Shown one piece after another: positions 1 to 5,493 of a stretch of DNA of 6,387 nucleotides; the stretch's first letter is position 1, and every line of letters starts with the position of its first letter. Below the pieces are notes generated by a model. The model had not been told where the DNA came from, searched no databases, and saw only the letters and a list, made by a program, of their open reading frames with translations. The stretch is from Bdellovibrionales bacterium (lineage in GTDB: Bacteria > Bdellovibrionota > Bacteriovoracia > Bacteriovoracales > Bacteriovoracaceae), in assembly GCA_023250775.1 (NCBI GenBank), contig JAHFAA010000230.1, positions 1 to 6,387 of the forward strand, written 5' to 3'. A program made the translations under genes and the position numbers.

Positions 1-414
1 GGCACCATAATTGGAGGCATGTCCAAAGTCCTGGGCCGAAATCATGTCGATTTTTTTCCAACAAAAATTTTGATGCTCCTTACTTATGATGGGATGAGCG
101 GGAGATTTGTACGCCGCTAAAAATGCCTTCTCATAAACCATTCGTTTGTGATGATTTTGAAAATGACATTCAAAATCGAGTTCGTAAAAATACTCAGGTT
201 CAAGTTGCGTTTCTTCCCAAAGTTCGCGTTTGGCGCCATGATCGAAAGATTCTTTATCCTTGACTCCACCGGTAACATTCTGCCAGAACTCCCCGCGCTT
301 TTTGTTGACCTGAAGAAGCAGCAACCACCAACTTCCATACTCGAATGCCATCACAACTACTTGGGCCTTTCGGACTAAATCTAAATGATCTTTTTTGGAA
401 AAATCGTGTGCCAT
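1..414 (-). CDS. Nudix hydrolase, NudB-like (C-terminus cut by window edge)
   Basis: Reading the minus strand from the ATG at 414-412 gives 138 codons with no stop, so the end of the gene lies beyond the window. Residues 49-71 form a Nudix box: G49-x5-E55-x7-R63-E64-L-W-E67-E68, with Gln70 where Gly is usual; the metal-binding glutamates are kept. The segment FWQNVTGG just before the box and a later EHQNFCW segment resemble E. coli NudB (dihydroneopterin triphosphate pyrophosphatase, folate pathway), by memory of that sequence and not by alignment. The family hydrolyses nucleoside-diphosphate-linked substrates in the cytoplasm; the exact substrate here is inferred. No Shine-Dalgarno sequence precedes the ATG, but TATAAT lies 7 nt upstream, suggesting a leaderless mRNA. 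The gene is divergent from the M50 protease. Confident as a Nudix protein, moderate as NudB-like. Confidence 0.88.
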   Translation of the reverse strand, partial: MAHDFSKKDHLDLVRKAQVVVMAFEYGSWWLLLLQVNKKRGEFWQNVTGGVKDKESFDHGAKRELWEETQLEPEYFYELDFECHFQNHHKRMVYEKAFLAAYKSPAHPIISKEHQNFCWKKIDMISAQDFGHASNYGA

Positions 415-421
415 AGATTTG

Positions 422-427
422 ATTATA
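422..427 (-). promoter_or_regulatory. Candidate -10 box of the Nudix gene
   Basis: On the minus strand these bases read TATAAT, a perfect sigma-70 -10 hexamer, ending 7 nt before the ATG at 414. That distance would place the transcription start on or next to the A of the start codon. The -35 position (around 445-450, minus) has no good TTGACA match, so the call rests on the -10 alone in an AT-rich region. Confidence 0.4.
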
Positions 428-496
428 AGCCAAATAACACAACGGATTAGAAAAAAAGAATAATTAAGTATAGAAAATAATGCAGCGCAGTTTTAA

Positions 497-525
497 TTGC
501 CCCGCAGTAATGAATTTGGTATGAC
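497..525 (+). promoter_or_regulatory. Candidate promoter of the M50-scpAB cluster
   Basis: TTGCCC (497-502) is followed after 17 nt by TATGAC (520-525), and the -10 is preceded by TGG, an extended -10 (TGn) motif. The -10 ends 9 nt before the ATG at 535, so the transcript would be leaderless or carry only a few leader bases. This agrees with the absence of a Shine-Dalgarno sequence there. The AT-rich stretch 445-480 could also hold another promoter. Confidence 0.35.
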
Positions 526-534
526 TTTAAGCTT

Positions 535-1188
535 ATGGAAGAATTTATTTTACGTGTTTGCTACTCCGCGCCTGGATTTCTCATGGCCATTTGTCTTCAT
601 GAATATGGCCATGCCTGGACCTCCAATAAATTTGGCGACAATACCGCCAAGGCCCACGGAAGACTCTCTCTCAATCCTGCGGCCCATTACGATCTTTTTG
701 GAACAATCATCCTGCCTTTAATTTTTGCCGCCTCGGGTATGGGAATTTTTGGTTATGCTAAACCTGTTCCTGTTGATGCGCGCAACTATAAGAATTATCG
801 CAGGGCCATTTTTTGGGTTAGCTTCGCAGGGCCCATTGCTAACCTCATCTTAATGATTCTTTCCGCCTTTTTTTTCGTCCTATTGAAGACTTACCTACCA
901 AAAGATTTCTTTCTCTATGAGCCTCTGGTCAACATGTTGTACTTCTCTGTGAACATCAATGTTTTGCTGGCCGTTTTCAACTTAATTCCCTTCCCTCCTT
1001 TGGATGGATCGCGAATGGTTTCGAGCTTTTTGTCCTATGACAAGGCCCGTTTTTACGAAAGCTTGGAACGTTATTCCTTCCTTTTTTTCATGATCCTTTG
1101 GATGACTCATGCTTTTGACTATCTTATGTATCCTGCGAGTGTCGCTAGTAGCGGGATTGTTGTTTTGTTTAGTCTGATGTTTTCGTGA
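535..1188 (+). CDS. Site-2 protease family M50 membrane metallopeptidase
   Basis: A 217-aa polytopic membrane protein. The zinc-binding HExxH motif is HEYGH at residues 22-26 in the first hydrophobic segment. The second M50 motif is NLIPFPPLDG at 149-158, with Asp157 the expected third zinc ligand. GRLSLNPAAHYDLFG (42-56) and FAGPIAN (97-103) also match the short S2P group (YwhC-like), which lacks PDZ and CBS domains, and the length is normal for that group. These enzymes cleave within the membrane; the substrate is unknown for this group. The start at 535 is well fixed: an in-frame TGA at 511-513 precedes it with no other ATG, GTG or TTG between. There is no Shine-Dalgarno sequence. It is first of a co-directional cluster with scpA 16 nt downstream, an arrangement common in bacteria, often with trpS between, which is absent here. 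Confidence 0.93.
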   Translation: MEEFILRVCYSAPGFLMAICLHEYGHAWTSNKFGDNTAKAHGRLSLNPAAHYDLFGTIILPLIFAASGMGIFGYAKPVPVDARNYKNYRRAIFWVSFAGPIANLILMILSAFFFVLLKTYLPKDFFLYEPLVNMLYFSVNINVLLAVFNLIPFPPLDGSRMVSSFLSYDKARFYESLERYSFLFFMILWMTHAFDYLMYPASVASSGIVVLFSLMFS

Positions 1189-1203
1189 TGCTATTGAGGT
1201 TTT

Positions 1204-2160
1204 ATGATTGATACCACGATTCAAGTCCGCACTGAACATTTTGATGGCCCGTTGGCCCTTCTCCTCCATCTCATCGACAAAGAGGAGATGGACATCAAAA
1301 ATTTGGATTTGCGAGTTATTACCGGACAGTACCTGCGCTTTATTACTCAAATGCACGAGATGAATTTTGACATGGCCGGTGATTATCTCTATCTCGCCGC
1401 CACTCTTTTGCTTTTGAAATCGAATGTCTGTTTATCGCCTGAAGATCAGGAAAAATTAAAACAACTGGGTGATGACCAGTCTCTGAATATTATCAGTCAG
1501 TCAGAGCTTATTCGGCGCCTGGAAGAACTGCAGCATTTTCAAAAGATGGCGCAGAAACTTTGGCAGCTTCCTAAAAAAGGTCACGAGATTTTTGTTAAAC
1601 CAAGAACCGATCGCAAGGCCATCATCAACTCCATTTTGACTCCCATGGATTTGGAGTCTCTCACCAACACCATGGTGGATTTGATCAAAAAAGAAAAACG
1701 CAAATATGCAGTGGTGAAGCGAGATCGTCTTTCCATTAAAGAGCGTTTGCAGTCACTCCAGCATTTCTTAAAGAAAGGCGAGCAGACTGAGCTGGAAAAA
1801 ATTATCGATCATGATGGCGATCGCAGTTTTGAAAATATTGTCATTACTTTTATTTCGCTGTTGGAACTGGCACGCTTGCAAAAAGTTTCTATTTTTCAAA
1901 ATGAAAATTTCTCAGCAGTATACGTGGATGTTTTGGAGTCTTTGGAAAACTTTAATGTTGAGATGGCCAATGGCTTTGATGACGGTGAAGCAAAGGCCAC
2001 TGAAGATACGGATGATCTAGTTGACCTTGAAGAGGATGAAGCGGAAGAAGATCCCGCGATTGAAGAAATCATGGATGAAGTGGCAGCGGAACTGGAAAAT
2101 GAGCGACAAGAAGAAACGTCAGAAACTTGGGCCAATGGTCGCACAAAGATTTTGCATTGA
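1204..2160 (+). CDS. scpA: Segregation and condensation protein A (kleisin)
   Basis: Encodes 318 aa. The N-terminal ScpA signature FDGPLALLLHLIDKEEMDI (13-31) is followed by the QYL helix (42-44) and the AATLLLLKS segment (65-73). A C-terminal winged-helix signature, TFISLLELARLQKVSIFQ, lies at 215-232. ScpA bridges the two heads of the SMC dimer and binds ScpB, forming the condensin that compacts and segregates the nucleoid. Typical ScpA is about 240-270 aa; the excess is an acidic, probably disordered tail (about 257-306) rich in Asp and Glu after the winged helix. The start ATG has a GAGG at 1196-1199, a short 4-nt spacing. It lies 16 nt after the M50 gene and 11 nt before the scpB start, so the three are probably co-transcribed. 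Confidence 0.96.
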   Translation: MIDTTIQVRTEHFDGPLALLLHLIDKEEMDIKNLDLRVITGQYLRFITQMHEMNFDMAGDYLYLAATLLLLKSNVCLSPEDQEKLKQLGDDQSLNIISQSELIRRLEELQHFQKMAQKLWQLPKKGHEIFVKPRTDRKAIINSILTPMDLESLTNTMVDLIKKEKRKYAVVKRDRLSIKERLQSLQHFLKKGEQTELEKIIDHDGDRSFENIVITFISLLELARLQKVSIFQNENFSAVYVDVLESLENFNVEMANGFDDGEAKATEDTDDLVDLEEDEAEEDPAIEEIMDEVAAELENERQEETSETWANGRTKILH

Positions 2161-2165
2161 GGAGA
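2159..2165 (+). promoter_or_regulatory. Ribosome binding site fixing the scpB start
   Basis: GAGGAGA overlaps the scpA stop codon (TGA 2158-2160) and lies 6 nt before the ATG at 2172. It favours that start over the in-frame ATG at 2127 inside scpA and suggests translational coupling of the two subunits. Confidence 0.75.
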
Positions 2166-2171
2166 GACGAC

Positions 2172-3539
2172 ATGGAAGAGACGACTCAAGAAATTACGAC
2201 TCAAGAACTTTCGATTACCGAAGTGATCACAGAAGTGAACACAGAAGTGAACGAAGCGCAATCTGAAGAGCAATTCAATCTTGCCGCAGATTATTTCGAT
2301 CCAGAAAAACAAGATGAAAAACTCTGGCAGGATAGAACCGGTTTAAATTATGACACGCTCTGCGGGGCCATCGAGACCATTATCTTCATGAGCGATCGCC
2401 CGGTTCCTCTTTTAAAAATTAAAAAAATGATTGATGAGGCCATGCCGCTGAATGTTTTGCACGATTCAATTGTGAAGCTTCAGGCCGAATATGAGGCCGC
2501 TCATCATGGTCTTCGTTTGCAAGAGGTAGCGGAAGGATATCAATTTAGAACCAAGGCCACCTATTCAAAATATGTGCAAGATTTGTTCAAAGTGAACGCC
2601 TTAGTGCTCACTCCTTCGGTGCTTGAAGTGCTCGCCATCATTGCCTATAAGCAACCAGTTTCGAGACCGGATATTGATAAAGTTCGTGGTGTGGATAGCG
2701 CCCACTTGATTCGCACTTTGATGGAAAAACATCTGGTGAAAATTGTCGGGCGTTCGGAAGATGTGGGACATCCTTCCATGTATGGCACGACTCAGGAATT
2801 TTTAGAGGTCTTTAATTTGGCCTCCATCGAGGCCCTTCCTCCAGAACACGAATTGAAAGATCTCGCCAAAAGTTCTGAGGTGGGCAAGATCGCCGACATT
2901 CGCCAAATTTGTTCCGAAGGTGACAAAAAACGCTTCATGTTTGATGAGCTGGCCGAGCTTGATCAGCTTTCTGAGAGTATTAAGCATGTCGTGAGCGAAA
3001 CTGATTTTACCCGCAACCTTGTTTCGGAAGAAAAGAAGCGAGTTGACGGACTAAATCCTGATGTCAAAACAGCGTTTGAAATTTTAGAAGAATATATTGA
3101 AAGACAACGAATCATCGAACAAAACCGTCAGTCGATTACTTCTGAAGGTTTGAATGTTGTTGCCGGGCCAAAAGTTGTGGTTGATTTGACCGCCGGCCCC
3201 TTTAACGCTCCACTTGCCGAAGAAGATGATTTTCAGATGATTGATCTAGATACCGGATTGCCGATTGCCGCAGAACCCGAGAAAGAGGAATTGCTCTTTA
3301 AAGAAGATGAACGAGATTTGGCCCAGGCCTTAGATCGCGCCTTTTTTGAACTGACCGGTGAAAAACTTCCCGAGAGCAAAGATGCCGATTTTAATCTGGA
3401 AGAGGCCAATACTTTCTTTGAAGAAGACAAGTTGGATGCCTTGACCGAGACCATGGTTGATCAGGGTAAGGCACTTGATTTGGATCTCGAATTTTTGAAG
3501 GAAAAAAATCCTGAGACTGACGTAAATCAAGAGAGTTAG
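2172..3539 (+). CDS. scpB: Segregation and condensation protein B with long acidic extensions
   Basis: Encodes 455 aa from the ATG at 2172, chosen for its strong ribosome site; an in-frame ATG at 2127 would add 15 residues inside scpA. The ScpB core, two winged helices, spans about 58-225: LNYDTLCGAIETIIFMSDRPV (58-78), LTPSVLEVLAIIAYKQPVSRPDI (146-168, the family hallmark), RGVDSAHLIRTLMEKHLV (172-189) and VGHPSMYGTT (198-207). ScpB dimers bind ScpA and regulate the SMC ATPase. Usual length is about 180-220 aa. Here a Thr/Glu/Gln-rich N-tail of about 55 residues with short repeats precedes the core, and about 230 residues follow it. The extension has a charged, likely coiled-coil part (about 250-320) and then a very acidic, probably disordered part (345-455). 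The core call is firm; the function of the extensions is unknown. Confidence 0.95.
   Translation: MEETTQEITTQELSITEVITEVNTEVNEAQSEEQFNLAADYFDPEKQDEKLWQDRTGLNYDTLCGAIETIIFMSDRPVPLLKIKKMIDEAMPLNVLHDSIVKLQAEYEAAHHGLRLQEVAEGYQFRTKATYSKYVQDLFKVNALVLTPSVLEVLAIIAYKQPVSRPDIDKVRGVDSAHLIRTLMEKHLVKIVGRSEDVGHPSMYGTTQEFLEVFNLASIEALPPEHELKDLAKSSEVGKIADIRQICSEGDKKRFMFDELAELDQLSESIKHVVSETDFTRNLVSEEKKRVDGLNPDVKTAFEILEEYIERQRIIEQNRQSITSEGLNVVAGPKVVVDLTAGPFNAPLAEEDDFQMIDLDTGLPIAAEPEKEELLFKEDERDLAQALDRAFFELTGEKLPESKDADFNLEEANTFFEEDKLDALTETMVDQGKALDLDLEFLKEKNPETDVNQES
2181..2252 (+). repeat. Short tandem repeats in the scpB 5' end
   Basis: ACGACTCAAGAA occurs at 2181-2192 and 2196-2207 (15-nt period, encoding TTQEI and TTQEL). 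Three 12-bp units follow: ACCGAAGTGATC (2217-2228), then ACAGAAGTGAAC twice, identical (2229-2240 and 2241-2252), encoding TEVI, TEVN, TEVN. All units keep the frame. They make up most of the disordered N-terminal tail and could vary in copy number without a frameshift. Confidence 0.8.
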
Positions 3540-3545
3540 GGGCGT

Positions 3546-3574
3546 TTGACTTTTCGACGCGCTCAGACTAAAAA
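3546..3574 (+). promoter_or_regulatory. Candidate internal promoter for the pseudouridine synthase gene
   Basis: In the 80-nt gap after scpB, TTGACT (3546-3551; 5 of 6 to TTGACA) is followed after 17 nt by TAAAAA (3569-3574; 4 of 6 to TATAAT). No terminator hairpin with a T-tract is visible in the gap, so read-through from scpB is also likely. Confidence 0.3.
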
Positions 3575-3608
3575 CCGTTTGAACTATTACAAATTCTTAA
3601 GAACTGCC

Positions 3609-3615
3609 GGGAGGT
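3609..3615 (+). promoter_or_regulatory. Strong ribosome binding site before a GTG start
   Basis: GGGAGGT sits 5 nt upstream of GTG 3621 and is the best Shine-Dalgarno match in the window. It fixes the start of the pseudouridine synthase gene at this GTG. Confidence 0.8.
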
Positions 3616-3620
3616 AGATC

Positions 3621-4619
3621 GTGGCCAAGCAAAAACCTAGTGTTGATCAGTCCGTTCGTTTACAAAAATACATTGCCGATTGTGGAGTAACTTCTCGTCG
3701 TAAGGCGGAAACGATGATTACCATGGGGCGAGTCTCCGTCAATAATCATGTCGTCACAGTTTTGGGCACCAAAATAAATCCTGAGGTTGATGCGATTCTA
3801 GTCGATGGCAAAACCATTACCAGCATGGGAAGTGACAAAATGTATGTCCTTCTCCATAAACCTCGTTGTGTTATGACCACGGTAAGCGATCCGGAAGGGC
3901 GCGATACTGTCATGAAATATTGCGGACAAATTACCGAGAGGATTTATCCCGTTGGCCGTCTGGATTATTTGGCGGAAGGATTTCTCCTCCTCACCAACGA
4001 TGGCGAAGTCGCCAATTGGATGATGCATCCACCGGGCAATCTTCCGAAAACTTATCAGGTCAAAGTTTTCGGTGCTGTGACTGAGGCCTTGCTTGAGAGA
4101 CTTCGTCATGGAGTGAAATTGGCCGACGGCCTGCTTCGCCCTGCAATCGTCAGAGTTATTGAACAGCTTCCAGGAAAAACTTGGCTGGAGATTGTCTTTG
4201 AAGAAGGACGAAATCGCGATATCAGAAGTTTTTGCGAAGGTGTGGGCATGACTGTCGACAAGCTTCGCCATGAAGCCGTTGGTGGATTGTCGATTGAAGG
4301 AATTGCTCCCGGCAACTTTGTCATTCTCACGAAAAAAGAGCTGCTGAGTGCGATGGGCGTGGACAATACCGGCCTTCCGCTCAAAGGCATGAAACCTTAC
4401 TGTTCGAATAAAAAAACCATCGCGCTTTATAAAAAAGGTGCGCAACCGACGACGCCTGCCGATTACGTTGGGTTTAGGAAATTTCGGAAAGATACTTATT
4501 TTCAGACGATTCAGGCGATCAAGGAACAAAAGGCGATCACTGAAGAGGCGGCAAGAACCGGAGCACCAATCAAGAAAGGTCCAGTGATTAAACCGGTTGT
4601 GCGGGAAAAACGTTCTTAG
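3621..4619 (+). CDS. rluB: 23S rRNA pseudouridine synthase, RluB/RsuA family
   Basis: Encodes 332 aa from a GTG start behind a strong ribosome site. An N-terminal S4 RNA-binding domain (about 12-60; VRLQKYIADCGVTSRRKAE) precedes the RsuA/RluB/E/F catalytic domain. The catalytic motif is GRLDYLAEGFLLLTNDG (112-128), with Asp115 the expected nucleophile; the family more often has SEGLL where AEGFL stands. KTYQVKV (143-149) and EGRNRDIRSFCEGVG (195-209) match further conserved blocks. The enzyme isomerises a uridine in 23S rRNA, U2605 in E. coli numbering for RluB. The assignment to RluB within the family rests on the S4 domain, the length and the scpAB neighbourhood, so it is less sure than the family. 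A basic tail of about 80 residues (from about 253) follows the catalytic domain. The stop codon overlaps that of the convergent gene. Confidence 0.93.
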   Translation: MAKQKPSVDQSVRLQKYIADCGVTSRRKAETMITMGRVSVNNHVVTVLGTKINPEVDAILVDGKTITSMGSDKMYVLLHKPRCVMTTVSDPEGRDTVMKYCGQITERIYPVGRLDYLAEGFLLLTNDGEVANWMMHPPGNLPKTYQVKVFGAVTEALLERLRHGVKLADGLLRPAIVRVIEQLPGKTWLEIVFEEGRNRDIRSFCEGVGMTVDKLRHEAVGGLSIEGIAPGNFVILTKKELLSAMGVDNTGLPLKGMKPYCSNKKTIALYKKGAQPTTPADYVGFRKFRKDTYFQTIQAIKEQKAITEEAARTGAPIKKGPVIKPVVREKRS

Positions 4620-4933
4620 TTGTCGTAATTGATAATTTTTGCTTTGAGCATTTGTTCTTGCAAAAGATCCATGGCAAATTCTAAGGCCTGATGGGCATAA
4701 GGCACTTTGTCGCTCTTGTGCGCAGTGGGGAATTTTGACTGCTGAATGATGGCGGCACACATTCTTAAAACCTCAGCCGAGTTGTTAAAAAATTCTGCTT
4801 CCTCTGTGGTTCGCAGCAATTGAAAGAGCAAGGTGTTCAGAGATTTTATCAGACGAACATTGGCCGGATCCAAATCTTTGCTGTCGAATTCCGCCGTTAC
4901 TTTGCCAGGGGTATTCTCTGAAAAACGAACCAT
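4616..4933 (-). CDS. Conserved-looking small protein of unknown function
   Basis: I do not recognise this gene. From the ATG at 4933 it encodes 105 aa. The start was chosen because CGAGGG (4945-4940, minus) lies 6 nt before it; ATGs at 4957 and 4939 in the same frame have no properly spaced ribosome site. There is no signal peptide or membrane segment. The composition is that of a soluble, mostly helical protein: two amphipathic stretches at about 26-62 and 79-98 (numbered from the chosen start) flank a polar loop rich in Lys, His and Pro. A single cysteine lies in the middle. It converges on the rluB gene, sharing 4 nt at the stops, and is divergent from the exported-protein pair. Real-gene status rests on the ribosome site, plausible protein composition and tight packing. 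Confidence 0.72.
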   Translation of the reverse strand: MVRFSENTPGKVTAEFDSKDLDPANVRLIKSLNTLLFQLLRTTEEAEFFNNSAEVLRMCAAIIQQSKFPTAHKSDKVPYAHQALEFAMDLLQEQMLKAKIINYDN

Positions 4934-4939
4934 ACTCAT

Positions 4940-4945
4940 CCCTCG
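4940..4945 (-). promoter_or_regulatory. Ribosome binding site deciding the start of the small unknown gene
   Basis: The minus strand reads CGAGGG here, 6 nt before the ATG at 4933. It argues against the longer reading from the ATG at 4957, which would add eight residues and has no ribosome site. Confidence 0.6.
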
Positions 4946-4995
4946 GTGTTGGGCCATTAAGTGGCCAGTTACAAATTACTTATCGAGTGAAAGTC

Positions 4996-5082
4996 CTTTA
5001 ATATTAGGAATTTATGTTGGAGCATTTTATTAGTAAGCCAATTAGTCGGAAAATTTTGCCTGTTAAATCAATAATATTAAAG
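4996..5082. repeat. 11-bp perfect inverted repeat in a divergent promoter region
   Basis: CTTTAATATTA (4996-5006) and its exact reverse complement TAATATTAAAG (5072-5082) are separated by 65 bp. Each arm contains the palindrome TAATATTA (4999-5006 and 5072-5079), so the two sites are equivalent in both orientations; their centres are 73 bp apart, close to seven helical turns. They lie between the divergent small unknown gene and the exported-protein pair. They could be paired operators; chance in AT-rich DNA is the alternative. Confidence 0.45.
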
Positions 5083-5124
5083 AGTTGGCCATTCGGAGAA
5101 AATAGCTCAAGGACGAAAATCTCA

Positions 5125-5493
5125 ATGAAAAAAGTGTTGAAAAGTCTCTTTTTCGCAATGGTGGCGCTGCTTTTTCTGCCTTCGGGGCCCGCGGCCGAGA
5201 GTGGATTGCATGAAACCGCGAAGGAAATTTTACAAAAATGCTCCTGCCGGTATGAGAACGAACAGGTGATGAAGGATGAAAAAAAGGCCAATACATTATT
5301 GCTGGCAACTTTGCTGTGTAACTGCGGAATGATTGAAACCAAGATGGCGGTTGCTTGCGGAATGAAGGCCAAGGCGCGACCAACTGCCACTGAGTGTGCC
5401 ATGGATGACAGTATTTCCTGGGCGAAATCAGAGGTTGCGTGGCCTAGTGAGCTTGAGCACAAAGAGGGGAGTGGCCATGGCACTGTTCGCTAG
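5125..5493 (+). CDS. Small exported protein with paired CxC motifs
   Basis: No family recognised. The start at 5125 gives 122 aa beginning with a classical signal peptide: MKK, a hydrophobic core at about 8-18, and a likely signal peptidase I site near Pro22-Ala23-Ala24. AAGGA lies 11 nt upstream. An in-frame ATG at 5014 would put 37 residues before the signal and is less likely, although it has an AGGA 4 nt upstream. The mature part has six cysteines: Cys39-x-Cys41, Cys65-x-Cys67, Cys78 and Cys91. Even number and export suggest disulfides, or a metal site; both are inference. The region between the CxC pairs is strongly charged. The gene overlaps the next one by 17 nt, implying translational coupling. 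It should act in the periplasm or outside the cell. Confidence 0.75.
   Translation: MKKVLKSLFFAMVALLFLPSGPAAESGLHETAKEILQKCSCRYENEQVMKDEKKANTLLLATLLCNCGMIETKMAVACGMKAKARPTATECAMDDSISWAKSEVAWPSELEHKEGSGHGTVR
5464..5469 (+). promoter_or_regulatory. Ribosome binding site of the second exported-protein gene
   Basis: GAGGGG lies 7 nt before the ATG at 5477, inside the 3' end of the preceding gene. It selects 5477 over the in-frame GTG at 5471 and ATG at 5396. Confidence 0.65.

Noticed and set aside
148..378. A plus-strand open frame opposite the Nudix gene
   Set aside because: The minus strand encodes a clear Nudix box in this interval; the plus frame has no family signature or ribosome site.
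2127..2171. Longer ScpB start inside scpA
   Set aside because: The ATG at 2172 has GAGGAGA at ideal spacing, whereas 2127 has no ribosome site and adds 15 non-conserved-looking residues.
1896..2312. A 138-codon minus-strand open frame across the scpA/scpB junction
   Set aside because: Its serine-rich product is the antisense image of the Glu/Asp-rich tail of ScpA, with no independent coding evidence.
3541..3562. GCGT...ACGC hairpin after scpB as a terminator
   Set aside because: Only four pairs with an 11-nt loop and no T-run follows.
4637..4665. TTTTGC...GCAAAA inverted repeat just after rluB as a terminator
   Set aside because: Six AT-rich pairs with a 17-nt loop and no T-tract after the stem; it lies inside the convergent gene and is unlikely to terminate transcription.
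3798..4760. A 320-codon open frame on the minus strand opposite rluB
   Set aside because: Its codons align exactly antisense to rluB codons, where stops arise only opposite TTA, CTA and TCA, which rluB rarely uses. Its product has no recognisable motif and odd composition, and it also cuts through the small unknown gene.
5014..5124. Upstream start for the CxC protein
   Set aside because: It would place 37 residues ahead of a textbook signal peptide. An AGGA 4 nt upstream keeps it possible, but the start at 5125 fits export better.
5004..5483. A 159-codon open frame on the minus strand opposite the CxC protein gene
   Set aside because: The plus strand has a signal peptide, a ribosome site for the next gene and an overlapping second signal-peptide gene. 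The minus frame shows no motif and would span the divergent promoter region.
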